A stretch of 64,000 bases of DNA from Heterobilharzia americana (Eukaryota > Platyhelminthes > Trematoda > Strigeidida > Schistosomatidae), in NCBI GenBank assembly GCA_944470555.2, contig OX104134.1, positions 52,257,890 to 52,321,889 on the forward strand. The letters are read 5' to 3'. Each line of letters begins with the position of its first letter. The first letter of the stretch is position 1. Below the pieces are notes generated by a model. The model searched no databases, was not told the origin of the DNA, and was given only the letters and a program-made list of their open reading frames with translations. The position numbers were made by a program, and so were the translations under genes. This document shows positions 20,969 through 33,068 of this stretch, piece by piece.

Positions 20969-21957
20969 AAATGTTAGTTCATTATATTGTTTTAATGCAC
21001 CCAGATCATCAATTTTTCAGGACACATATATTCCCGCCTTGTCAAAAATGGAATCAACACATTTTGCGCATAGTTTCCTCCTAACTTACTTAAACGGGAA
21101 TGAGTGGGGAAAATCATTTTCACACCAAGTTATTACTAAAAAATATCACTTCTATTTAGCGGATATACAGCATTCATTTACGTTTAATATGTTCAGAATG
21201 CCCATAAACAATTATTTTCTACAATGTCTAAGAAATATCTCATTTAATATAGAAAATGACAGGATTTACTGAAGTTCAGCTAACTGACACATATTTTACA
21301 ATTTTTTGCTGTGGTTTTATCAGATTTCCGCAACAAACTTCTGAGCATCTCTGAAAATAGTATATTCAGTACGGAATAAGTAAAGATTTCTAAGTATGTT
21401 ATAGGAACTTCTATTTTGAATTTGAGCAAAACAACTGAAACAATTTTTTAGACTATGAAATTTGATTTTTATTCACGTTTTATATTTTAAACGATGTTGC
21501 GATTTCGCTCTTCAGATATACAAAGGTAATAAAACTTATGAAATAGTTTTTTCTCAAGCTTATAACATAGAAATAGACACTAAATAAAAAGCGAGTCTAA
21601 CAGCCTCTATCAAAAATGCACATCAATGAGACTGTCTTGTCAAACAGATGCAAATACTAAACAATCTGTGTAGAGTCCATGATGGAAAACCACACTTCGG
21701 TAAAAGGTATATCACACTTGCAAGGTAATTTTCATCATAATCTGATGACAGTCCTAGAAAATCTGTTATTTCTTGTGTGGAACTCACGTAAACCGCGCAC
21801 CTCACGAAATTTTAATGAGTAAAGTCGAGAGTAGGAGCACTGCGATTGGTCAGCAAAGTTGGAATTCAGTGATAAACTTGAAATTCTCCTGGAAATTTGT
21901 GATATATTGCAAACATCATATGCTTCCCTTGTGAATCAGCAATTCAAATATTAATAT
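20969..21957. other. Spacer sequence, no gene seen
   Basis: AT-rich; the frame at 21039-21272 (77 codons) has no recognisable family. Confidence 0.5.
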
Positions 21958-23762
21958 CAATGGTCCCTTGGGTTCCAAGTGGAAGAGAAGGATTCAGTAG
22001 CACGTCTCCATTCCACTCTCTTCTCTGCAAGCTTTTGAACCTGGCTCCAAGACAGCCCACATTTTCTTATTTCTCCCCGCACAGTCACCCACATATCACA
22101 CTTGGACGAACAACTCGTCGTTTCCCATATGCATTCCACGCAAGCAACTGGGCTGGCGCAGAATTTTCCCGAATCGTGTATGCCTAAAAACACATCCATT
22201 ATAATCGTAGGCATATTTATCAGGTAATAGTCCTTGGTTGGTTTGTTACTAGCCAGCCAGCAGTCAGCCAGCCAGAATTACTTCTTGCTTATTCTTTCTG
22301 GCAATCTATCTCATTTTCAGTGTCGAGTGAGAGTAGATGGCAGCTGTTGATGATTGTCTGCAGTTTGTTGGAAATGCTTTTCGTGACAAGCCAAGTCTCT
22401 CAATCATCACATAGAAGCACTGACTTGCTTGACTGAATTCGTGTTGAAAGTTTGGATGTTGTTCACACTTTATGCTGAGTGAAGTGGAGTGCAGTAGATC
22501 TCCACTCTGATTTTAGGTTAATGAAGACCTGTCCTGCTGTGTCTTTCCGATCCCGGTTGGCTTTGACGTCCTCATCTGTGTCGCCACTGCCACTTGTAGT
22601 TGAAACAATGTTGCCTTGCCTAGTTAGGTGAAAGAGACTACTTCCTTCAGATTTCTCCGGTTCATACTGATTGGTGCTTGTTGTTGATGCTGTTGTTGGT
22701 TGCGTGTCTTCATCACCTCTGTCTTCTCTACGTCCACCCGAAGGAAGTCATATCCTCACTGCCCTACCTCTTCTGTCAACTTGTTGGTTTACGCCTGTAG
22801 ATCTTCGAGTTTGTGAGATAAGACTAAGACATTAGACATAAATCATCATTGGCGGCGAAATCCAAATCTTCTTCTAGGGTCTTTTCATCGGTCCAGTCAG
22901 CGTAGACCCCTATTCTCAATCCTCACAGTTTCTTGCATGATCAAGTTCAGTCCGATCGACCACAATCAGGAAGATCACCGTTGATAGTAGGTGGCAAACT
23001 TGTCTCACCTATCAACCTGTCTTCAATTCAGAGGCATCACTGAGCTTCCCGATGTGAATCACTTGGCATGTAGCATCATATCATCATATAGCTGCTGTTG
23101 AATGAGGTTGATAAATGTTTGTAGCACTAAAACCGTAGTGTTGAAGCAGCTGCCTACTTAATTACTTGTCGGTCGACGCTGTCGAATGCCTTTTCAAAAA
23201 TGATGAAGTTGAGGTAGAGTTGAGTTGACTTCCATTCTACACTCTGTTCTATGATGATGCTTATTGAGGTGTTGCAATTTGATCCGCACATGACTTGTAC
23301 TTCATGAGTCCAGCCTGTTCTCGTCGTAGTTTTGAACGCAGAGCATTTTTTAGTCTGTCCAGGATGATGCGGCCAAATATTTTGCTTGGAGTGAACAGGA
23401 GCATGATTCCGCGCCAGTTCTCGCAAAGACCTAGGTCGCCCTTCTTCGGCAGTTTGATACGGTAACCCTTCTCCCAATCGCCAGGTACCTTCCCTTCCTT
23501 CCTTCCTTCCTTCCTTCCAGAACTTCTGCAGTAGTGGTGTGAGCATGTCCACTGTTGTCTCTGTGTCTGCTCTCGGTGCTTCTGGTGGGGTTCCATCTGG
23601 CCCTGCTGCTTTACCGCATTTCAGCAGCTTTATGGCGTTCAACACTTTGAATTTCGTTGGAGGATTTATGTTCACTTGTAGTTCTGTGGCTGGGCTGCAG
23701 GTGGTATTTCTGGACGAAGTGCAGGTGATGGTCGACTCAAGAGCTTCTTGAAGTGGTCGGCG
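21958..23762 (-). mobile_element. RTE retrotransposon copy D, 5'-truncated
   Basis: Mirror partner of copy C. From 23762 down to 23045 it is practically identical to 15526-16242, including the TA-rich border, GGAA tract, KLPKKGDLGLC and FEKAFDSVDR. From 23044 to 21958 it is an RTE sequence of the same family but visibly diverged, with a C-terminal segment GEIRKCGLSWSQVQKLAEKR near 22050. It ends in the reverse complement of ggaacccaaggga. Not coding-competent. Confidence 0.83.
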
Positions 23763-24342
23763 TATATATATATACATATATATGTTATTATTATTACTAT
23801 TATCCAATACGCTTTGTCCGTTGAAGTGTATCACTGCTTGTTCACGGGTATATTTGCATTGCCTGCGAAATGTGGGAGTTGAAAATAGAACTGACGTCGA
23901 TTCAAATCTCTGCACAGTTGTGCTGAGTGACGAAAATAATTGTACAGTGAGCTGATAAGAAAGAATAGGAAGTAGTCTGAGACAGGAATTCAGAATTTTA
24001 ACTAACTACTAGTGCATTCGGTATGCTCCAAAGTTATATTGCTATCCTATTTCCGCCTTAATTGTGTAATCCACTTAACCGCCTAAATGTCTCTGTATTC
24101 TTACCAGTATGTACAAGGAACAGCTGCATTATCTTCAGTTCATCTTTGATGAAACTTCAGTGAGAACACCTATTTATTTGTGAATCATCATAATTTCTGA
24201 CCAATATACGAAATATAAACATCTAGGCCATAGTTGTTACGAAAGTCCCAGAAGAAGTTTAGGGCCCAGTCTGATTTAATCATTATGGAAGTAAGTTTTC
24301 ATGTAATTCTGGAGTGTTTAAAAAATCGAAACGACCTTTTTT

Positions 24343-24441
24343 GAACATTTTGCTGTGTATGGCGCAGCTTCTTTAGCGGCATATTCGGAAAAACCTGGAT
24401 ATTCCGCTGAAGAAGCTGTGACATTAAACAGCGAAACGTTC
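24343..24441. repeat. Right-arm copy of the hammerhead-like hairpin
   Basis: Same hairpin as at 14846-14944, in inverted orientation within the right arm of the 4.36-kb repeat. Confidence 0.5.
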
Positions 24442-26999
24442 AGTAAAACCTTATTTTGATCTTAAAACACAGTGGGATTATATTAAATCATATCTACTGA
24501 TGAATATACTAAAGATTTTGTGTGTTTAGAGGTAATCAGTTGCAGCACTCACTGTATGTTGTATGGATGAGCACGTTAATTAAAATTCGGCTGTGACTGT
24601 CTCTGCGTTTCACGCATACAAACAAACAAAAACAGTCGAACATATTTCATGAGCTGAAACAAATGAAATGTCCTCAGAATCTATACATGGACGACACCAA
24701 ATTGCATAATTTTCATTCGCCTAAACTATTCACGCTTATTTGCAAAGGTCTGTGATAACAATAACCATTGTTCCATCGATAACAGGCATCACAGTGCGTC
24801 AGTGAAGTATTTTTTTCAACTAAAAGATCAAAACACTTACTTCAGAATCAAGTTCGAAAAAATGAAACTGAAGCCATTTCAGCTTTAGGTAAGTAGAGTG
24901 AGCATGTCTGATCTGTTAAGAATGTAGAATTTGAAATGCGAAATCCTTGAATAAAGTGTTTCCAGACATGCAGTTGATCCCCCAAATGCAGATAATTTTT
25001 ACCGATTATCTCGGATCGTTGAATTTTGTGTGTTTGGAATTAATAAGCCAGCTCCCGTACGTACCACCAAAAGATGTCATATACTGGATACTGGTCAATG
25101 TTCCTACTCATTATGACATCTAAATTACGTTAAAAAGCCTAACATACAAAAAGGTCTCATTTTATTGTTTTCCAAAGTATCAAAAAAGTAAACTACACAA
25201 ATTTATTCAACGTTAAAAGTTGCTTTAGGACCAAGTATGTGTGCGAAAGCCTGAGTCACAGTACCTTAGTGATTCCAGGATAACAAATAAATTTTTACAC
25301 AGTTAACATTCCAGAAACCCAGTTAGTAGAAACAACGATTCTGAGAAATGCAGTAGTCCTGATAACTCATCTCTCTTATATCAACAACCTGAAGTTTCCT
25401 GATTTTTAAAATAGTGTACAAACTTCAGTGACGTATCGACTTAGGCCAGGACTTCTGACAATGATGACAAGTTTAACTGAAGGACTATACTTCTGTGGCC
25501 AATCTAGAGTCAAAATGGAGTTTTACAGGACTCAGTAACTTTAATTCAATCTGTTTCTATCCTATCTAGGTCACATTAACCAGCCAATCAGGTAGCCGTG
25601 AGGAGCATAAAGCTGTATTTCCTGACCAAAAGAAAAATTCCAACGTCACGAAAGTCAGAGGACCAGATTATGGTCATTGGTCTGTTTTTGCTTTTCACTC
25701 TTTTACTCTGCGGAGTTACTTCAAACTTGAGACAACTGACCTTGCTTATCGGTGCATGACTAACGTGGTTTTCGATACTTTCACAAATTTACAGTTATTT
25801 TTGACACCAATCTCAAAGTTCATTTTCCCACAGGTATTCAAGTCCAGATAAAGAAGCGAAAGAATCAGCACTCAAAGCTTGGTATTTTTCCACGTCTAGT
25901 AATTATTAAAGGTATGTTGGCCATTTTTGCAATTGCCTATGCAATCAAATTTAACCAGAAGAAAAAATATATTTAATGCAAATATAAAACATTTTTCTGT
26001 GTATAAAATGAGATTGATATTTTGGTGAATTTGTTTGTATGTTTAAAAAAATTACAGATGCAATAGCTTTTTATGTCTGAGCGAAAAATTGTTGCTACTT
26101 TGTAATCGATAGTGACTTCATCATTCATCTTTACTTTTATCACCAATACTACATCATTTAAAACTGAACATGAAACATCACCGAAGATTATCAAAACTGA
26201 TATGCTGCAACAGTGCACTGAAATGATTAGGTTTCAACTACACTTGAAGTGGAAAATGGTAGTTTCATGAATAATAACCATTTAAACCTTATAGTAATCG
26301 AATCCATCTATTAAAACGACACACCACTGAAATATCCACGTACATTCGAAAAGGCTGCATCAGAATCCATGGTTAGTGCGCCTCTGAAACATACGGTTTC
26401 TGAGAGGTTGGGAGTTTACTTTGATAAACTGAATATACCAAAGTAAAAATATGAAGTTCCTTTTCGTATTAGTACGAGTGGACTGAGTTTGTTTATATTT
26501 TTTTCTAATACAGATATCTACCATTTTAAGTGGGTTTTCAAACATTGTCTGCTTTTAAAAGAACAAAACACTTTCCAGTTGTCAGTAAATTGTATGATTT
26601 GCACAAAAATGGTACGACACTTCACATTCACAAACAACTAGAAGTTGGAAAGCGATTGTGATATCTGTTATTCACAGTTAATGCGTAAGCTCAGAGGAGA
26701 AGCATTTCAAAATATCACGAATGAAAATGAATTTTGTGTGATAATGATTATATTTAAAAGAAAATTTGAATCTGCAATGAATTTTAAGTAGTGGTTTGAG
26801 GATTACCCGATTTGAAACAGATGACAGTTGTGTGATATTAATTCGCCCAGAGCGAAGATAAACACTCAAAATATAAAGATGTGTTGAACGGTGAAGCTAA
26901 ATACCTCACTTACTTAGCCAACTTGTTTCCATTGTTGTGTAAAGCCTGAACTTGAGTTTTTCTATTTAAACGGTCTTATCTCATATGTGTTACTGCTTG

Positions 27000-27402
27000 T
27001 ATTACACCGTCGTTGATTCGACCGAATTGATCAGTCTCTGTTGGCATATGGACTTCTATGCGGATGCCTCGATATTGCCTGCCCTTTCAACTATGTATAG
27101 TAATGATGGATAGTGGCTAGCAGTGGAATCCAGGATGCGCATTTAGTCGTATTTGGGACTCGTCAGTTGGATGTACCTGCCTCTCAATGAGTGATGTTGT
27201 TCCCAGTAAACCTATACCCGTCGCACAAGGAGTGGCTATCGTGGCTCGGTGGTGTAGTGGATAACGCCCTGGCGTTTGGAACGATTGCTCCAGAGTCCGA
27301 GTCCCGGCGGAAACATCACTCACTGAGATGCAGTTACATCCAACTGATGAGTCCCAAATACGACTAGATGCACATCCTGGATTCCACCGCTAGACACTGC
27401 CC
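27000..27402 (+). mobile_element. SINE family 1 copy (right arm)
   Basis: Same element as 11886-12300, inverted. Upstream word gttggcatatggac near 27045; minus-strand hammerhead motif 27122-27175; tRNA-like head 27238-27308 with tggtgtagtggataacgc and a B-box-like gagtccgagtccc; plus-strand hammerhead motif 27337-27390. Confidence 0.72.
27337..27390 (+). ncRNA. Degenerate hammerhead motif (right-arm SINE)
   Basis: CTGATGA box intact; stem II reduced to gtc/gac; TAGA replaces GAAA; CATCCTGGAT follows. Predicted inactive. An opposite-strand counterpart lies at 27122-27175, also with box 2 mutated. Confidence 0.65.
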
Positions 27403-27991
27403 AGCAGTACCATACACATTATAATGGAAGTATTGTAAATTTTTTTTATCTTGTTCTCAATGTAGGATCCTAATTGAAATCACCTAAATCGGTGTAAGAC
27501 ATACTAGAGCACGCATCAGTAAAGTAAAATGAACCAAAAGATATCTTGGATCGCTTAACGACGGGTCTGAATATTTAATTGTTCAATAAGAAAGTGTTTT
27601 CAAGATTCATATATCCTTCTTCCTTTAGAAGCATAACAGTAAAGTTTTCCTAGCGGAGGGGACAATTGATAAATGCATCATATTCAATATTCATGTATTT
27701 CGACAATTAATTTCAGAATGTTATTTGAATCGCCTCTGATGAGCTTATTGTACTGTATGAAGAAAGAAATGTTCATAGGAAATTGGGTGCACAAAATAGC
27801 AGTTCACATTCAGACAATAAAAATTATATCCAAACACATCGTGTAGAACTGAAAGTAACTGTCTGCACAAACTTCCCAAAAATTGTTCATCAAATATGTG
27901 TAAGTAGCAAATTGATTGAACTAAAATTGGAATTTACTACCTTGAAATCATGAGGAATATTTATATCTCATAAGTATGATTTTGGTTGCGC
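27403..27991. other. Intergenic, no gene seen
   Basis: AT-rich; no long frame or motif. Confidence 0.5.
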
Positions 27992-28720
27992 TGCCTTCTC
28001 TGAACTGGGTGGTTTATTCATGAAGTTTTCATTGTCATTCTAGACAACATCATTTCCACTAACTTCAATATGAAGTGGAATGTCAGTATTTCTCCACGAG
28101 TCATTCAGTAGCTTGCTCTGACAAAGTGGTTTGTAGTTGGTTGTTTCCTTTGACATTTGTATCGTTAACTGTATAGATCTTCCTGTCTGCTTTTACTCTC
28201 TCTGACTTTTGACCCTGTAGTTCTCTATAATTTTTCCACTTGGTTCACAGATTGGATGTCGGTCTATACATTTATTGACGGCTGGCTGGTCTAAATGTCA
28301 AATTCCTAAAACTTCTCTGATATTCTTTGCGTTTCCTTTCTTCAAGACCTCTACATTTTCAAACGTGAGATAATGTCCATAGTTATTCACGTGCATTGAT
28401 ATCAGAGACAACCAGAATATCGAATTTGTGCAGCTTCGGCCTAACGTAAACCGAGGATGAACAGTTTCATTCAGCTGCACTACTCATTTATCTTGCCTTC
28501 TTATTTCTCCTGCTTTGATGGGATTTTTCAAAGTTTTCGTGGTCTGCTTGTCAAATTTTGGATAGAATTAGTTTCTAGTGGTTGATAAAGGTTTTAATCC
28601 TTAAGCAAATCCTCTACCTTCTTGATCCGTACTCGTGAATACAGTGGTGTGTCTTGCGTCTACCGGGATTAAAACAATTTCTTTTTCACTTTAAGTCTCT
28701 TTTTATTACTTTATGTCCAC
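27992..28720 (-). mobile_element. Penelope-like element remnant (minus)
   Basis: Near 28680 the minus strand has a degraded VDARHTTV-type segment resembling the N-terminal PLE motif DKGxATV, and RPKLHKFDI near 28440 resembles GLPKIHKP. These are followed directly by a GIY-YIG-proximal C-terminal tail (YLTFENVEVLKKGNAKNIRE near 28340, then NKCIDRHPICEPSGKIIENY). PLE tails carry NFNxVKIL...REFLEAW...NRHIDI at this place. The RT palm is missing and frames are broken. The distal 420 bp are inversely repeated at 29897-30305. Confidence 0.62.
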
Positions 28721-29439
28721 TGTGGTTTGTTGGGTATTACCTATCTTCTGTGTATTTAACAATAGGGCTGTTATCTATATTTTGTTGTTCAGTGTTTTCA
28801 TTTTATCCCAGTGTTTAAAGTGACGATTATAGGTACTTCTGAAATTTCGGGCAACTTTTTCATGGGAGTTTTTCTTCCCTATGCTTTGCATCGCCCGCTT
28901 GATTCCTTAATCGTTATTGTTAACGTTGTCATGTGTTGTGTCATAGCTATGCTTAACAGTTCTTGCTTTCTACTCAGTCACAAACTGGTACCACTGGAAC
29001 CAATTATATATGCATTAGTGGTCATAAATTATGCTAGTTGTCTTCCACTTAGTTCAACTTAGACAGTCAGTCGGTAATCTTTATGTGATACTTTTTGACA
29101 GAACATGCTGGCGTAGGTGCTCATGGAAAAGGAATAGTTGTTCTTTTGTAAAGGCGTGCCTATCGGAGACATCCTCCCGTCTTCGAAAATGCTAAGAGTG
29201 TTTCTCTTGTGCGGTTTTGAAATGGTAAAGAATATTTTTAGCTCGAGTATATCATCATTGTTGCATTACGTTTTCTGTAATAGGTGGTTCAATCAATTGC
29301 CGTGAGTACTGCACTGGATAACGTGAACACTCTATTCTGCATCAAAGCTTGATTTATTGAAATTGGAAACCAGTATCTTCTTTCAGCAACTCCAAAGTCT
29401 AGAATTTTGTCAAAAAGCACAAAGCAGCACTATAAAATC
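28721..29439. other. Sequence between the two PLE remnants
   Basis: No recognisable motif. The 83-codon frame at 28811 is hydrophobic but unlike any family I can name. Confidence 0.45.
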
Positions 29440-30305
29440 TGAAGGATAGCGATTAAAGAATGACAATCAAACTAGATAAAGGTTCTGAAGAGTTAATAAT
29501 TAATAAAGATGATAATATCACTAAGATGAACTCAATTCTTCAAGGCATACTGAAATTCAAAATTGATAATATCAACAGCAATGGACTGATGTAACAGAAA
29601 GAGGAATCATTAAGATCCTGAAAGAACTTCTTATGAAGAAACTAATTGATGATCTGAAGCCATAGGTTCTCGTCTTCCCTGCATGTGCGGATTACCAAAG
29701 CTACTACTCAGACCTATTCTATTCATTGTCACTCCACCTCAACACAAACTGGTTTGATGTTTGATGGGAAATTTGAAGACAGCTACTCCAACTGTTGTTC
29801 TCACTCTTTTAAAGTTCATATAGAAGAATTCATATATGAAGTCTCTTCCTCTTCGTTTGCATAGTCAGCAGTTGGCTATTGAGCGTCACGACATTTTGTC
29901 TCTAATATCAATGCACTATGGAAATTATCTCACGTTTGAAAATGTAGAGGTCTTGAAGAAAGGAAACGCAAAGAATATCAGAGAAGTTTAGGAATTTGAC
30001 ATTTAGACCAGCCAGCCGTCAATAAATGTATAGACCGACATCCAATCTGTGAACCAAGTGGAAAAATTATAGAGAACTACAGGGTCAAAAGTCAGAGAGA
30101 GTAAAAGCAGACAGGAAGATCTATACAGTTAACGATACAAATGTCAAAGGAAACAACCAACTACAAACCACTTTGTCAGAGCAAGCTACTGAATGACTCG
30201 TGGAGAAATACTGACATTCCACTTCATATTGAAGTTAGTGGAAATGATGTTGTCTAGAATGACAATGAAAACTTCATGAATAAACCACCCAGTTCAGAGA
30301 AGGCA
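29440..30305 (+). mobile_element. Penelope-like element remnant (plus), internally deleted
   Basis: KLDKGSEELIINKDDNITKM near 29480 matches the conserved PLE opening DKGxxxVIxxxxYxxKM. It is followed by CMCGLPKLLLRPILFIV (about 29690), which corresponds to GLPKIHKPxxPLRPI. Shortly after, the sequence passes to the C-terminal tail LTFENVEVLKKGNAKNIRE (about 29930). RT motifs A to D, about 1 kb, are missing, and stops interrupt all frames. 29897-30305 is the inverted partner of 27992-28411. Confidence 0.68.
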
Positions 30306-31350
30306 ACTCAGTCAATTAATGTCCTGATAAATGGTAATGTATAGTTTGTGATATATCTTTTTTTAAGGTAGAAAACTGAAACCAGTCACCGCATAATCTA
30401 TTCTTTCTAATAAGTGGCACTTTGGGTAATCCGAATCTGCTAAGGGTAGAAAGAGTTTCAATGCTTTTCTTCAAAAATCCAGAAATGTAATGAACAAGTT
30501 TATAAACTGTACTTGTCACGGAGATGACTGAATTCACTGTTGTTGTGTGTTAACCAAGAAAACTCCATCTATGAATACACTTTATGGAATGCAACTGCCT
30601 AACAGAAAATAAATTTTGACCAACTGTGAATTAGTAAGTAGGGTATTGTGAAGAAACTGTATATTTATTTGGTTGTAAATGGTTCTGTCAAAAATAATCA
30701 ACATTTACTTCATCAAATGTTGAAAAGGGATTTGTTTTCCTTTCGAAGATAAGTTATGCTATGACCTGTTCTGGGGGGAAATCACATTGAAGAGCACATT
30801 TTAATTTAACACTAATCAGGTAACCGGGTCTTATCAGTTAGTATTAAACATACTTTATGTGAAGTCAAAATGTACTCAGAGTATGGTTTTTGTTCGTAGC
30901 GATATCTGGTCAGTTTGCCCATTCAATTCAACAACAAAGCAAAATTTTACTCAATGATTCCAGTTTTTAAATATGCATTAAGTAGTGTGTCAAACCTAAA
31001 TTCAGTCGAAACATTTTCTGTCTTAAGGTCATACCTAAAGTAAAGAAAAAAGTGTTTATATTATTCACGACTAGAAACCATTAATTTTTGTTTGGCTTAA
31101 AAATTGAGGATAATTTTAAACTTCGGAAGTGAACTTAGTGCAGGTGAAGTTATAAGGATCAAATACCACCTCATAAATCAGTCAGAAGAAAGTTTGAGTT
31201 TGTTTCAAGTACTTTTTAATTGTGATTAAAATAGATATTAGAGATATATCACTTGATTAACCTTTCATAACACCCAGTGGTCTTAATAAATCATTCTAGG
31301 TAAAAAGTTGAACGAAGAAGAGTATTTTCAATAATAATGAATAGTGAATA
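30306..31350. other. Intergenic, no gene seen
   Basis: AT-rich; the 73-codon frame at 30316-30537 (minus) has no family features. Confidence 0.5.
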
Positions 31351-31359
31351 GTAGTAGGT

Positions 31360-31580
31360 CCACTATGAGCGTTTCATCCCGTTTTAGGCTTGTCAGGTGA
31401 GTGTGCTTACCTGTCAATGAACCTAGGAGCAATCATTTCGAACGCCGAAGCGTTGTAGACTTTTCCACCTAGTCATGATGAGCAGTTTTTGTGCTATACG
31501 AGCGATAACATGTGAAAAGCATTTGTTTTCAGCATGAATTCCTGACTTCACCACTAGTGACAATAAATGAATTGAGTGAC
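31360..31580 (-). mobile_element. SINE family 1 fragment, degenerate
   Basis: Minus-strand remnants of the tRNA-like head (gactaggtggaaaagtctac) and a decayed hammerhead (CTGACAA ... GATGAAACGC, 31370-31405). Confidence 0.5.
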
Positions 31581-31751
31581 AAATTATTGGTACAACTATG
31601 CACATTTCCTTTAGAATATTGACGTCGAGCTAATTCGATACTCATTTTTGCACCCTCTTTTTTCACACATCATCCATTTTTCTAGCTAGATGTTAACCGG
31701 TGTGAGATAAAAGTTTGCTCACTAATGAAATGAGACCACATTATAAACAAG

Positions 31752-32195
31752 TTTTTCAGGTTGGTATTCATCACGCATTAATATAAGTTGTAGAAACACT
31801 GGAAACCTTAGAGCATTAGACTGCCGTTTCGTCCTGGTATGGAACTCCTCAGCAGCGCGCACCCATGAACCCAACCAGGGATGGAATCCAGGACCTTCAG
31901 GTCTTGCATCCAGCCCATTACTGTTGAGCTACTGGGTCAGAATCCAGCGGTTTATATTTTCTGATTTTACCAGTTTACCACATAGTGCGATGCCCATCCA
32001 GTGCGACTGTTTTAGTAACTGTCCTCATGCTCAACTTGGTTGGCCCCATCGGTCACGACTTCTCACTGGAACTTCAGGAATCTCCTCTCGAAGCTGATCA
32101 CCAATGAGCGCTAGATTAATTGATTTTGGAACTTTGTGGAGATTTATTGTTTTCAGGTTGGTATTCATCATGGCCTGATATTAGTTGGAGGAATA
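31752..32195 (-). mobile_element. Hammerhead SINE family 2, third copy, with terminal direct repeats
   Basis: Diverged relative of 20262-20731. tRNA-like head at 31880-31945 (minus); hammerhead at 31812-31860. The word ttttcaggttggtattcatca occurs at both ends (31752 and 32150), giving a period near 398 bp, as in the 20-kb copy. The body also matches (ggtcacgactt, tgtggagattt). Confidence 0.68.
31812..31860 (-). ncRNA. Hammerhead ribozyme motif (SINE family 2, third copy)
   Basis: The minus strand has CTGAGGA, stem II GTTC/GGAC around catacca, GAAA, stem III ACGG/CAGT with one mismatch, a GUC triplet, then TAATGC. The core is intact; stem I is weaker than in the 20.9-kb copy. Confidence 0.72.
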
Positions 32196-33020
32196 CGATG
32201 ATTACCAACCTGAAATCAGTAAATCCCTACAAACCTCTAAATCAAAACAAGGGTTTGTTAAAATGACTGAAAGCTGATTCTTTGGAGAAAATTTTATACA
32301 AAATACTTTCCAGAACAAAGCGAATCAACTTTTTACTTCATGAATCTTGCCAGACATCATATGAATAGGACCTTCTGTAAAAAAGTCAAATTATTTGTTA
32401 ATGTAGCAAATCTTCGTCACATGAAGTGAGGGAAGTGTTTTGCATGTTGATCTACCGTCTACTTCAATAGACTAGTGTTAAGCGAAGTAGGTTTAGGTTA
32501 CAAAAATGTTATGAGCGATCAAAATCCTACGTGGTCTAGCAGCTGGCAATATGGGCATACTTCTTAAGATTCATGAAGTACGTAAAGTTTATGGTGACTC
32601 AGGATCAATCGGATTCTTGTACATGCACCGTTATTTTAACTTAGTTGCAGCTATTATGTCACATTTTTAGAAATCATTTTAGATTCTTTTCTTGTATTAC
32701 ATCAGTTTCCACAACTTTGATCATATTACCGCTTCTACTAATCATTCAATGTGAGAACTTACGTCTCTTGTTGTATGATTAGGGTGTGTGTGTTTGTTAC
32801 TATTCATTATATTAGATTGAACAGTCCCTGAATAAAAAGATAACATGGTGTAGACGAAATTTGTAAAGCTTTGACTAGTTTTTTAAGGGTCCTCTTTCAT
32901 CAACATTTTGGGCTGCATACTTCGTTTCATCATCTACTTACTAGTCTAAATAAAAACAGGATGTTAGTATTAAATCTGGTTTTCTTTCGGAAAATGCTTA
33001 AGAATATACTATGTAATACT

Positions 33021-33068
<48 letters not shown>

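Larger units (their letters stand above)
23045..27401 (-). repeat. Large inverted repeat, right arm (4.36 kb)
   Basis: Reverse complement of 11887-16242 with only a handful of differences. It carries RTE copy D, the same AT-rich non-coding segment and the same hammerhead SINE. Beyond 23045 the two RTE copies are still homologous but clearly diverged, so near-identity stops sharply. Confidence 0.92.

Noticed and set aside
11886..27402. CRISPR-like or prokaryotic repeat array interpretation of repeated motifs
   Set aside because: Repeats are few, long, inverted and mobile-element derived; the window is eukaryotic.
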